In this document: in pieces, positions 48,784 through 59,326 of the stretch
Position numbering within the stretch: the stretch's first letter is position 1
Layout of the letters: every line of letters starts with the position of its first letter
Program-made: the position numbers and the translations under genes
Source: Caenorhabditis elegans
Lineage: Eukaryota; Nematoda; Chromadorea; Rhabditida; Rhabditidae
Direction: 5' to 3'
Length of the DNA stretch: 64,000 bases
Assembly (NCBI RefSeq): GCF_000002985.6
Contig: NC_003279.8
Location: forward strand, 7,626,001 to 7,690,000
The notes under the pieces: model-generated
The model's database searches: none
The model's input: only the letters and a program-made list of their open reading frames with translations
What the model was told of the DNA's origin: nothing

Positions 48784-50120
48784 TCATAGAAACCGCTGAT
48801 CTTTACTATTCGCGAATCGATCAGCAAATTCTTTCATTCGATCGACAGCTTCCTTGCTGCCACCTGGTTTCAATCCACGGACTTCCATGTCTTTTTCTCG
48901 ATCAAACGGACGGCGTTCTCCTTGTGCATAGCCCTGAAATTGAATTGGTTAATTTTTAGATTAAATAAAAATTTTGATAAACTGCACTTTTGTTATAAAT
49001 CGAAGTTTTTTTTTAAAGAAATGTTAAACTGATTGCGTTTTTCAAAAATAATTTGATCAATGTATTTTTTTGAATAATTTAAATTTATAATTTTCGTCAA
49101 AAGTTATGGAATTCATGACATGAATGCCCTATAATTTTTATTTTTATTTTTAGAACTACCCATTTTCCAACTTACCGCGTCTTTAACTTTTTCATCTCTC
49201 TTTTTTTGATGAATTTCTAGAAGAGAGGGTCCAGATGTCTTTTCCGCGACAATAGCAGCTTGTCTAGCATCAGCAGCAGCAATTCCAACAGATCTCGCAC
49301 TTCTTGTCTCCTCATTTCTTCTTTTCTTAGCTCCTGGAGCATCTTCCCAAGAAGCATCCCTTTCTGATGTGGTTCCTTTTTTGAAAGTTCGCGCGCCAAG
49401 ACCGAAATTTCCTAGTTTTTTCGGCACTGATGTCATCCATTCTTCGCGTTTTGGTTGGAAATTCTAAAATATATATTCTGAGAAAAAACTTAAGCTATTA
49501 ATTTTACCTTTTCATCGTCTTCTGCTTCTTTTTGTAATACCATCCGATATGCTCGATCAATTGCTTCTTTCTCTTCATCCCCTTTTGCAACTGGCATTGG
49601 GCCCTTTAATTTTGAATGTAAAAGATCAATAATATTTCAGCGCTTTTTACAATTTCACTTACAATGTCTTCATCAGAATCATCACCAAAAGTTCCTGGAA
49701 TTGAAGGACCAACGGTAGGACGAAAGTTTGAAGGAATCGATGGACCATAGGATTGTGAAGGAAACTGAAATTTTCAAGATATATAAAATTTCCAAATTTA
49801 TTTATCAACAACTTCTTCATCCTCCTCGTCGTCTTCAGCGGGGTTTTCTACGTTTTGTAATTTTTCTCTAACTTCTTTTGGTATGGAAGGTCCAAATACA
49901 CTTGTCTCTTCCTGATCATCGTGCTTTTCTTTTTCATTTTTTGGTTCTTCCATTCCTGGAATTACAGGGCCGTAGACTTGGGGAGCGCCTTCTTCTGCTT
50001 CGTCATCCACTTCATTCTGAAACAAAAATAGCATCAGCTGGATGTAAAGTAAAATATCAATCACACCTCTTTTATTTGACCTTTCATGAGAAATGCAGGA
50101 AGCTGAGGGCCGTATGACAT
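48784..50120 (-). CDS. GPALPP motif-containing protein (GPALPP1/KIAA1704 ortholog)
   Basis: Conserved eukaryotic protein of unclear function, seen in nuclear and splicing-related datasets for the family. Six exons: 50067-50120, ~49813-50016, 49663-49764, 49508-49603, 49176-49463 and 48784-48933; about 894 nt, 297 residues. The family motif appears repeatedly in the N-terminal half: YGPQLP, YGPVIPG, FGPSIP, YGPSIP, VGPSIPG and GPMP. The C-terminal half has the DUF3752 pattern: REEWMTSVPKK, then RTFKKGT, SLLEIHQKK, and the ending FDREKDMEVRG...FANSKDQRFL. The second donor has two candidate GTT positions (49810 or 49813), both phase 0. TTTCAG at 50129-50130 lies 9 bp before the ATG. It is head-to-head with the golgin gene, 560 bp apart. 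Confidence 0.88.
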
Positions 50121-50130
50121 ATCTAAACTG

Positions 50131-50681
50131 AAATGGAGTTATTCGAAATATTTTATATAAATTTCTGTCGGATATTTATGCATGTTGTCTAAAAACATAG
50201 TTTGGAAGAATCGAACAAAATTAATTTTAAAAAAAATTTAAATAAGAAAATCAGCACATTCGAGGACTAACATTTGTGACAAGCCTACGCGCTCCATTGA
50301 ACATGAAACTTTGACTTTTTCCAGGTGTTCCTAAATTGATGATGAATCCCAAATATTTTCTTGAATATTTTCTTAATATGTTTATTAATATATTAAAATT
50401 GAAAATGTATTAAAATTATTGAGGTAAATCTATAAAATCAGGAAAAATTCTATCATTGTTCGGTGGCCTAGAAATTGGGGTCTAGGTTTCTCATGACCGA
50501 ACTTGACGAATCCACGTTCTTTCAAAGCTTGTTCTTGTTTTTATGCTTCGTAATCGATTTTCTGAAATACATGTTTTGAAACGCATATCTTTCGTTTGTC
50601 ATACATTGGAAACTTTTATTTAAACGATTATTCAAACCCACGTAAAATGAATAACTTGTTTTTACAGAGAATTAAACACGA
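50131..50681. other. Divergent promoter region of the GPALPP and golgin genes
   Basis: About 550 bp between two head-to-head genes. It must contain both promoters, or the outron of each if they are trans-spliced. No TATA box or other clear site is recognised. A TTTTTACAG acceptor at 50666-50667 precedes the golgin ATG by 14 bp. Confidence 0.5.
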
Positions 50682-52793
50682 ATGTCATGGTTGTCTAAAG
50701 TGTCCGATATTGCCGGAGCGGCCGAAAATCTTTTGAATAAACTTGATGAAAAGGCAAATCTTGAAACTAATGTTTCTATGTACAGAATAAATGTTACAGA
50801 CTGGAGACGCAATTCAAAATGCCAGAGATTCCGCTCCTCGAACACGTAAATCAAGTACCGCCAGCGTCTCAGCAACGATTATTTCGATGCCAGAACATGT
50901 TATCACTGAAGATTTCGGCAGACCGGCTCCATCTCTTCCCTCGAGAGCTCAGAGTGATTATACCGGAGCCGGATGGAGAGGAGGAAGAAATTATGAACAG
51001 TTCGTTATTCTGATTTTCTTCACATGTGTCATTTAAAATTTCAGGGGTAGTTCATCGACTCATCAGCCAGGAGTAACAGCAGCATCTGAAAGTTGGACGA
51101 TGGTTTTAAACTCGAAAGAAGTAAAAAATGCAAAACCAGATGAAGATACACGAAGTCAGAGGAGTGTTGGAGGCCGTAGTGTTGCTAGTATTCGAACTAC
51201 CTGTATGTTTTGACGATTCTTACGAAACTTTTGAATTTTGATTTTTCAGCAGAATTTGCGGGAAACGATTCGAGTCCCAATTTTAAATCTCAATTATTTG
51301 CAAAGGATTCTCAAATATCAGTATTAAAAACGAAACTTTCTGAAGTGGAAAGAAAATTTGAAAAACGTAGTCAAGATTATTACGAGATGAAAGCTGAAAA
51401 GGAAATGTTAGAGAAGAGAGTTGAAAACCAAAAAGTATCAAGTCATGAAATGGATAGTCTTCAAGAATTGAAATTAGCCAGGTAATTATATTAACATCTT
51501 GACGTGTTGTTTTGCATTTAATTCAAGTTTTCTAGACAAAAAGCACAAGATCAAAAAGAGAAAGCAGTGGAGGAGTGTAACATGCATAAGAGAAAAATAG
51601 TTGGTTTGGAAGAAGAAATTCGTGCGATGGTCGAACAGTTGAGGCTGGCAAAGTTCAATCTGAATGAGAACAAAAAAGAATTTGATGAGTACAAGAACAA
51701 GGCGCAGAAAATTTTGACAGCTAAAGAGAAACTGGTGGAGTCGCTGAAGTCAGAGGTTTGAGAGATTTGACCGAGGATTGATATTAAAATTCAATTCAGC
51801 AAGGAATCGGATCCAGTGATCGTCCTGTTCATCTTCTTCAAGCTGAAGTTGAAGAGATCAGAGTTGAAAGAGACCTTACAAAAGCCGATTTAGAATCTGC
51901 ACAACTTCAAGTTTATACCTTGAGATCTGATATGGAAGAATTGGAAGCTCAGATAAGGTAAGGTTTTTCCTTAAATTTTTCACATTTCGGATTTATGACG
52001 AAAATTCAAATTCTCTCCCATACTCGATGGTCGAGCTTTTAATTAATAGCTTTTTAATTTTTTAATTCAAAAAAAAGAGGCTTTTTTGAGAAATTCTTAG
52101 TACTGTTCCAATTTCCACTTTTAAGAGATCTCCAATCTCAATTGTCGGACCAAAAACGAACTCATCTCGAGGAGAAGCAGACATGGGATAGCACAATTGG
52201 TCTTCTAAACGAGAAAGTGGAATGTTCAAGAATTGAAAATGAGTTCACAAAACAAGAAATGAAAAGACAAGGTGATCAGCATCAATCTAAAATGCTCGAG
52301 AAGGAAAATGAGTTGAGAAAGACGATTAGCGACTTGCGTTCACGAATGCGAGATGAACAAACGAAGCAGGAAGATGATGGATCATCACAACTAACTGATC
52401 TTTTACTGCAGAAGCAACAACAATTGGAAGATGTTTTAAGAAATAATCAAGTGTTGAATGTGAGATTGGAAAGACTTCAGGTGAGAAACTATCAATTTAT
52501 GAATATCAAAAGTTGTAATATTCTGTTTTTAGAAAGCTACAAATCGTGAAACATCGATTGCTGTGGACTCGAATTCATCTCCAATGCACACGTCATCATC
52601 TCATCCACTTCTATCAAATATCAATAATCCACAAACTCGAAATGCTCTTCACACTGTAGATTCGACGGCATTCAAATTGTTATCAATGCTCCGCGGACAT
52701 CCATCAGCCCGCCTCTTTTTTGTTTTGTACTTTATCATAATGCATTTATGGCTTTTCTTCATTGTTCTCACGTATACCCCAGAGATTCATTGA
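50682..52793 (+). CDS. golg-5: Golgin-84 (GOLGA5 family), tail-anchored Golgi coiled-coil protein
   Basis: Golgi membrane tether; its long coiled coil binds Rab1 and acts in intra-Golgi vesicle traffic (family knowledge). Eight exons: 50682-50753, 50800-50999, 51045-51202, 51250-51481, 51536-51755, 51800-51957, 52126-52480 and 52533-52793; 1656 nt, 551 residues. The N terminus [20 protein letters not shown] is the typical golgin-84 start. Heptad-rich coiled coil runs from about residue 155 to 425. Near the C terminus comes [14 protein letters not shown], then one membrane helix ([17 protein letters not shown]) and a few residues after it, as in GOLGA5. The first intron only works as GC-AG. 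AATAAA at 53025-53030. The symbol is from memory; the family call is firm. Confidence 0.88.
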
Positions 52794-53452
52794 TTTAATC
52801 ACGGTTGTGTTCCTTATTATGTATGTTTGTATAATATATTGGGATTAACATATACTGCATGGTTAGTTTTTACTTGGTTTAGTGTTTCTTTTCTTTTTTC
52901 GATTATTTTCCAGTGTGATACCCGCTGTTACTTTTCCCGTACCCCATTTTCGCTTTTTTTTTGTCCTAAAATAATTCATTCTCTTCAAAATACAATAATG
53001 ACTGGTCTAGATCCGAACTATGTGAATAAAAATAAACATCAGCTAATGTAGGATTTTCCCTGTTTGTCTATAAAATTTTGCGGTTTTCATATAAATTTCC
53101 GCCTTCAATACATCTGAGATTATCGATTTTGCTGTCATTCTTGTCAATTTCATCCTCCATTTTCCATTTATTTGATTTCAAAACAAATAGCAGTGACGAA
53201 TGTCGCCAATGATGAGGATGAAGAGACGCAGAGTGATAGGGGAAACTGTTTGAGTCATACTTCGATTTCTGTTTTCTACAACTCTTCAGTTCGTTTTCTT
53301 GCGATAAAAGTAGCAATGATTTCATTCATTTTTCCTTTTCTTGCGAAATTTTAGAATAATTATTGTCGGGAAAGAGTTTTAATATTTATTTAATCGTACT
53401 TTAGAAGTTTATACGAAATTTGTTTATTTTTAATTAATTTTTCGACATTTCA
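52794..53452. other. Golgin 3' UTR and spacer before the VTA1 gene
   Basis: Contains golgin's AATAAA at 53025-53030 and ends at the TTTCAG (53451-53453) just before the VTA1 ATG. The roughly 420 bp between signal and acceptor is a little long for a classic operon spacer, so co-transcription is possible but not shown. No gene is supported inside. Confidence 0.45.
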
Positions 53453-53455
53453 GAA

Positions 53456-56400
53456 ATGTCTGCGAATCTCCCACCAGCATTCAAACCAATTGCTCACTAC
53501 ATAAAGATTGCTAACGAGAATGCAAGCCGCGATCCGGTCATTTATTACTGGTGTAAGTTATTTTTCAAATATTTTGACCAAACTATTCATTTGAACCGAA
53601 TATCTCATTTTCCCCGCTTTTTTGTTTGAGCTTTTATCTAACTATTTGTAAATACTAACAGGGTTGTGCGGAAATTTTATTAAATACCAAGTAACGAAAA
53701 TCTTTAAAAATTGTGAACTTTATCATCGCACAGCCCTGCTCTGTATGGCACTTGGTCCTGTGGAGACAACATTCGATGAAATATCGTGGAAACTACTTCA
53801 AACATCGATTCGCCTGGAAAAAGATCATATCAATGATAGAGATTCACTCCGAGAATATATTGATGAACCTGGTGGAGTTGTGAATAATTGTCAAAGAGCA
53901 CAAAATATATCAATGGAAATTGAACAGAAAAATGTTTCGTGTGAAAAGCTGAGAGAAAAAATTGCAAAGATTAATCAGAAGATACTTATTGGAAAAGGAA
54001 AGCTTTCAGAAGTGAACGAAGAACTTTCCAAAAAGCAAAATTTTGAGGAGAGTTTGAAGCAGAAAATTGAAATTATGGAGCTACAAATAAATAAAAATCA
54101 GTCCAAAAAGGATAAAGAAGTGAAATCAATCAATGTATTGATCAGATTAGTTGCATATAGAAAGCTCACATTGATCAAAGAAGTCATGGACCTGTTCAAA
54201 GTGAAGATCGATGGAGGGCCAGCATCTGAAGCAATTACTACTAAAAACTGTCAATGTCAGCTAATCGATACGATCCGTGGACTTCATATTCCTCAAATCA
54301 CTCACATTTTCAATCACTCGGAGGCTCCAACTCTAACCGCACTTCAAAATCTGACTCATCTCTTCAATGTGATTTGTAAAGTTCTACACTTTGCTCCAAA
54401 ATATCCCATTCTGACAAATCTTCAAATCATCAACCCAATTGATCAGAAAAGTTCAATATTCACGGAGAAATGTTGGAAGAAGAAGGCAGATCGTGAGAAA
54501 CTGATTGAGGGAATGTCCTGGTTGAGTAAAAATATCAGTCATCTTCGTGAAAGTTGTGGAATTCCGACAATGGCGACTGACAGAATTCTCGGAACACTTG
54601 AAGAATGGATTCGATTAGTTATTCGCAAGGAAACTGTTTTCGAGAGACCCATTAATAGTATCTTTAGTCCCGCAAACTTATTGATTGATTATCAAATTCC
54701 AAACATTTCCTACCATAGTTAGGTTATTCAGTTATTTCCTCTGTGAAGTGATCCCCGGAAGTCTGATTTATTCCATCAATCCTTTTTTACATTCCCAGTG
54801 TCCGTATGCTTTTGCAAATAAAAAACATTGTATAATTTCCTAATCTGAATTTATTCATTTTCTAAACATTTAATCCTCTACAGGTCTCTTCTATGCTGTT
54901 CAAACTGCCATGAAGCTTGATAAATCAACTGTCGAAGCACGTCAATATCTGACTGGACTTCTCACAACTCTTGAAGCGATTAAAACTCAATTGGCTGACA
55001 ATGATGCTATTAAAAATGAGGTGAGATTTTAATTTTCAAATGACTGTATAAAAAATTTTTTCAGACAATTGCTCAAGCACACATTGAAAGTTTTGCTGAA
55101 AAGCTCTTCAACTTTGCCGACAAGAAAGAGAAAACAGGAAATGTTAGTTGATTTAAATTTGTTTTCTGAATCAGAAATATTTCGATTCAGTAGAAATCGA
55201 ATTTTGATGTTTTCAAAAATGCTAATTTTAATAAGTAAACGAAAAAAATAATTTTTTTCAAAAACATGAGAAATGGCTAAAATATAATGAAAATGTTCCC
55301 CTCAAAAATCAAAGATTTTCGATCAGGGTGTCGGCGAAAAATTTTTCCATTTTTCCGTTTTTTTAGAGCAAAACCGAATTTTTTTTTCAGAAAATGCTTC
55401 TGAAAACCTTTAAAAATCGTTCTCTTTCAAAAAAAATTTAGTATTTATATTCCGGTTTTCCAACAACAGAAATTTCCCATTTTTCCAGGATGGAAAACAT
55501 TAAAGCTTTTTTTTCGATTTATCAGTTTCTGAGCCAAATTTTAAAAAACTAAAAAATTTTGTTATTCAGCTATTCAGAAAAACCGGCAAAATCAGAATCA
55601 GAATTGAACTATTTCAGGTCGATAAATCCGTAGTCCACGCATTCTACACTGCAGGACATGTCATGGATATTCTTTCTCTGTTTGGAGAGGTAAGTAGATC
55701 TGAGTATTTATACTAATTAATTTATACCAAAAAACAAAAATAATACATTTCTTATTTTACCCAACTAAATTAAAAATTTTAAGAAGTCGGTTTTGTTTTT
55801 GGTTTTTTGGTTCGAAAAAATAAAAAAACAATAGTTCTGGTAGAAATATATTGAAACAAAGTTTTTTTGCAGATTGATGAGCCATTCCTTTCATCAAAGA
55901 AATATGCTAAATGGAAGAGCACACAGATTTTCACATGTTTGAGAGATGGAACACCTTATGTACCAAGTAGTCAAGAGACAGAAGATGCGGACGATGGTAG
56001 GCTTCGAGATTCTTCATAGAATTTTCAAGAAAAGCATTTTGAACTTTTAGATTTGTCACAGTTTGGAGCACAATTCCAACCAAATGCTCCATCTTCATCA
56101 GGGCCACAGGAGCACAGTTATAATCAACCACCGGCTCCTGGATTTGGATTTGGAGGTGGAATTCCGAATGTCCCATCAGGTTAGAAAATATTTGAAACAG
56201 AAAAAAAAATACACAGCTTAAAATTGAATAACTCGTTTCAAAAAAGTGAAGATAAAGGGTGTCGGATTTTCTTTTTTTTTGAAATCTAAAAACCAAAAAT
56301 GAAAAAAGTGAAAAATTTTCGACGACATCCTTTTTTAGGATTTCAGAAACTGCATATATTTCTTTGCTTTTTTCAACGAAAAATTTTGATTCTGAATTAT

Positions 56401-56784
56401 TCGAAGCAAAAATTAATAGATGTTCGGAAGATCAAAAATTTAATTTTCTTTTCAAAAATAATTGAATTCTGAACTTTTAAAGATCACTCTCTTCCACCAC
56501 AACCACCTGCTCGCAACAATATTCCACCTCCATCGTATTCTTCAACTCCAAATCTTCCATCTCATACTCCATTTTCGGCTCCACCACCACGTAATCAGCC
56601 ACAACAATACGAAGATTTCTCAACACCACAGCCTGTTGCCCCACCTGGCTCAGTGCCAACAGATGAGGAGTTCGCAGAGGTTCGAAAGCTTACAAAATAT
56701 GCGATGAGCGCCGTCGATTACGAGGATGTTAAAGCGATTCGTGACAATCTGATTAAAGCTCTCACTATTCTCCAGAAATATTGA
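53456..56784 (+). CDS. VTA1/LIP5 ortholog, ESCRT-III Vps4 cofactor
   Basis: Cofactor that binds and stimulates the Vps4 ATPase in multivesicular body sorting (family knowledge). Seven exons: 53456-53552, 54884-55020, 55065-55142, 55618-55689, 55873-55996, 56051-56179 and 56483-56784; 939 nt, 312 residues, against about 307 in human VTA1. The N-terminal domain (tandem MIT-like helices) starts MSANLPPAFKPIAHYIKIAN and continues YAVQTAMKLD and FYTAGHVMDILSLFGE. A proline-rich linker follows, then the C-terminal Vps4-binding helices (EVRKLTKYAMSAVDYEDVKAIRDN...). TTTCAG is 2 bp before the ATG. AATAAA at 57017-57022. The 1331-bp first intron contains the UVRAG-like frame and its own poly(A) signal. 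I recall the locus as T23G11.7. Confidence 0.92.
53659..53738. mobile_element. 80-bp palindromic insertion with CAGGG ends
   Basis: Begins CAGGGTTGTGCGG at 53659 and ends CGCACAGCCCTG at 53738; the outer 12 nt are near-perfect inverted repeats, and the ends resemble 41119-41382. It lies at the 5' edge of the UVRAG-like frame. Its ends contain two AG acceptors (53660-53661 and 53732-53733). Confidence 0.6.
53662..54722 (+). CDS. UVRAG/Vps38-like coding exon inside VTA1 intron 1
   Basis: A single open frame of 353 codons lies in the first intron of the VTA1 gene on the same strand. It has a central coiled coil (about residues 85-155 of the frame, with QNISMEIEQKNVSCEKLREK) and a C-terminal part like UVRAG/ATG14: FAPKYPILTNLQ, then GMSWLSKNISHLRESCG, matching the YPL...LLNKNIxQLR block. 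UVRAG is a subunit of the class III PI3-kinase complex in endosome and autophagosome maturation (family knowledge). No C2 domain is visible. VTA1 exon 1 ends in phase 1, and both AG acceptors at 53661 and 53733 keep this frame, so an isoform could join the first 32 VTA1 residues to it. Otherwise an internal ATG at 53747 (MALGPVETTF) could start a nested gene. AATAAA at 54817-54822 would end it. Confidence 0.75.
54817..54822 (+). terminator. Poly(A) signal inside VTA1 intron 1
   Basis: AATAAA 95 bp after the stop of the UVRAG-like frame and 62 bp before the next VTA1 exon. It would allow a short transcript that ends within the intron. Confidence 0.65.
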
Positions 56785-57310
56785 TACATTTTGGTCATTA
56801 TTTTCAAGTTCCCATGAAGCTTTGTCTCCAATTCCATCAAACACCACTTCAGTTTACTTCCATTTACGTGCCCCTTTTCTCCTTTTTCTCCAAAAGCCAA
56901 ATTTGTATGTCTTATTTAAACAATTGATGGTGGGTTAGTCACTACTTCACCACCACCATCATCTCTCCCTCTCGTCTCTTATTGCGCTAAATATCTTTTA
57001 TTTATATATTCTGTTCAATAAATGTACTGTTCTGAACTAAATTTTTTGATTTCGTTTTTCTTTAAATACTAATTGAGTGGTTTGTATCCTCTGTTCCGTT
57101 ATCTAACTTTTGTTTTAAAAATACACTTTCAGAATGAATTCGAATCAAGAGTATCAGTTTTTTGATTTTTGGAAAATGGAAAAACCCATTTCCGGTTTCA
57201 AATATTTCGAAAAATATTCAGCTCAAAAATAGCAAAAATTTTTGGTTTTTTTTCGATATGGAAAAACACTGAAAAAATAAAAAAATTGTTCGACGACACC
57301 CTCGATTCGA
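55315..57310. repeat. Cluster of GGTGTCGNCGAA repeat copies
   Basis: AGGGTGTCGGCGAAAAATTT at ~55323, a hairpin-like copy 56254-56338 (AGGGTGTCGGATTTTC facing TTTTCGACGACATCCTTT), and TCGACGACACCCTCGATTC near 57288. Each is surrounded by text such as TTTTTCCATTTTTCCG. They sit in VTA1 introns and in its 3' flank. Confidence 0.6.
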
Positions 57311-57339
57311 ATTTTTGAAAGCAAAATTTCTCATTTTCA
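56785..57339. other. VTA1 3' UTR and spacer before the RhoGAP gene
   Basis: Contains AATAAA at 57017-57022 and then about 320 bp to the TTTCAG (57335-57340) just upstream of the RhoGAP ATG. The second half is the GGTGTCGTCGAA repeat. A compact same-strand series golgin, VTA1, RhoGAP is possible as an operon but spacing alone does not prove it. Confidence 0.45.
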
Positions 57340-57349
57340 GACACTAGGG

Positions 57350-59225
57350 ATGCACGATGAACCGGAAAAGAAGAAAAAGGGTTTAAAACTGTAAGGTTTC
57401 TAGAAAAAATTATTTATTTCAAAATATTTTATTCAGAACACGAAAATCAACTAGGAAAATAATTGGAAAATGGCGTAAATTGAGTTCTGAAGAAGTCGAT
57501 ATTACAGTTCCGGATATTATTAACTCCGATGATGTGGCAATAAAACGTGTATTAGGATTACCTCTAACAGAATCTGTATCCGCTGATCCATCATTGGATG
57601 GAATTCCATTACCATCATTCTTCCGATATGCAATTGATTTTGTAGAAGAAAATGGATTATGTACAGAGGGAATTTATCGATTATCACCACCAAAAAGTAG
57701 ATTAGACGAGTTGGAGAGGCGAGCAAATTGTGGAGAAAAAATGATTTTTGCGGATGCACATGATGCAGCTGGACTCATCAAAAGGTTCGAATAACTTTGA
57801 AAAATATTTGTTTCTCTTATAATTCTTTTTGAATACCAAATAAACTCTAAAAAATCTCAGGTTCGAGTCATTAGAAATTCAGTAAAAGTTTTAAAAGTTG
57901 CTATTTAAATTTAAAAAATTTGCATTTTTCAAGAAATATACAACATGTTGAGACTTAATAAAATTTATTCGGAACATTTTTTAATTGAAAAAAGGAAAAC
58001 CTACATTTCGAAATGAATTTTTTCAGATTTCTACGACAAATCCCGGAGCCCGTTGTACCGATAGAATTTGATTCAATAGCAGAATCATGTAATTGTGGTC
58101 TCGCAACGACAACTCAATTAACACCGAAACTCGTTTGTAGCTGTGGAGCTTCTCGTCGAATGAGAGATGAATTAAATCGTTTGACTGTGGAAAGGAAGAC
58201 ACTTTTTGTTTTTGTCTTTTTACATGCTCAACATGTTATGGGACAGGTGAATAAATATAATGAAAATTTAAAATAAAGAAGTTTTAAAAACTTATAAATG
58301 ATTTTAAAAAATTCTGAAAATATCACTAACAATTTTTAAATTTTGTTTTTCTTTCAAAATGTTTACTTCAATTTTGCAAAAAAATTCCATTGGCTTATTT
58401 TTTAAGTTCCAAATACTGTAGATTTTAAAATTTGTTATTCGGAAAACTTTTACAAAAAACATCAATATATTTACAATTTTTAAAAAACAGTTTTTGTTTC
58501 AATAAATGACAGACAGCTTCAAAAATTTTTTTTAATATTTCAAAAAACGACCCAAACTTAAAATTTTTTATTTTTCGTTTTCAACATCAATGTTGATCTT
58601 TTTCCAGAACAGTGCTACAAAATATTAAAATTTCAGAAAAACTGACAAAAAAATTTTAAAAACTTTTTAAAAAATATAGAAAAATTGCCGCATCTACAGT
58701 AACCTTTTTGAACCGAAAGCTTAAAATAATTCAGCCGTTCCAGTGTTTGCAAAGTTTAATTTAAAAAACTATGAAAAAATAACAAATTCGTAATTAAAAA
58801 ATTGTTTCAGAATATTTTTATTTTTAAAAACAAAATTCTCAATTACCTTATTTATTCTATTTTAAATTTACACAAGTTTAAGCTGTTCGAAGAAATTTAT
58901 TGTTTAAAACTTCCAAAAATTCAAATTTTCATTAATGACTTATTTCAGGAAAAAGAAAACAAAATGGGACTTCAAGCACTAGGTCTTTTACTACAAACGA
59001 TTCTTGAAATGTCGCGAAAAATGGTTTGCTTCTCCGCTCACGCAATTCGTCCATTTGATGGAATTCCCGTACAAGGAGTGAGTTTTTATTAAATTTTTTC
59101 ATAGCTTCACAAAATACAATTTAGGCATGCTATTTGGTGGATGAGGACGTGAAAATCATCAAGTAAGTGATTTTAAACTGGTAAAAAAGGAGAGAGAGAG
59201 AACCGTTTTCAGAGGCAATTTATAA
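57350..59225 (+). CDS. rlbp-1: RhoGAP-domain protein, RalBP1 (RLIP76)-like
   Basis: GTPase-activating protein for Rho-family GTPases, most like RALBP1 (Ral effector). Exons: 57350-57390, 57437-57784, 58027-58246, 58949-59077, 59125-59162 and 59213-59225; 789 nt, 262 residues. The N terminus is Lys-rich as in RALBP1. The GAP domain begins VLGLPLTESV, then DGIPLPSFFRYAIDFVEENG and the arginine-finger motif EGIYRLS (Arg at about residue 99), then LIKRFLRQIPEPVVP. The later conserved N-x-x-x-x-N-L block is weak (NKMGLQALGLLL). No Ral-binding coiled coil follows, so the protein is much shorter than vertebrate RALBP1. The last exon adds GNL and the stop; without that splice the frame stops two bases later at AAGTAA. 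AATAAA 59237-59242. Symbol from memory (T23G11.5). Confidence 0.72.
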
Positions 59226-59326
59226 TGTAAATTTAGAATAAATATGAGGGAGAAAAAAGAGATTGAGCAAATTTTTGTGGTTGAGAATAAAAAATTCCTC
59301 TTATTAAAAAAATAATAATTTACTTA

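Noticed and set aside
59161..59166. Stop codon AAGTAA as the end of the RhoGAP gene
   Set aside because: The TAA is part of a strong GTAAGT donor, and a good TTTTCAG acceptor 48 bp on gives a short final exon followed by AATAAA 12 bp past the stop. I prefer the spliced end, though both differ by only three residues.
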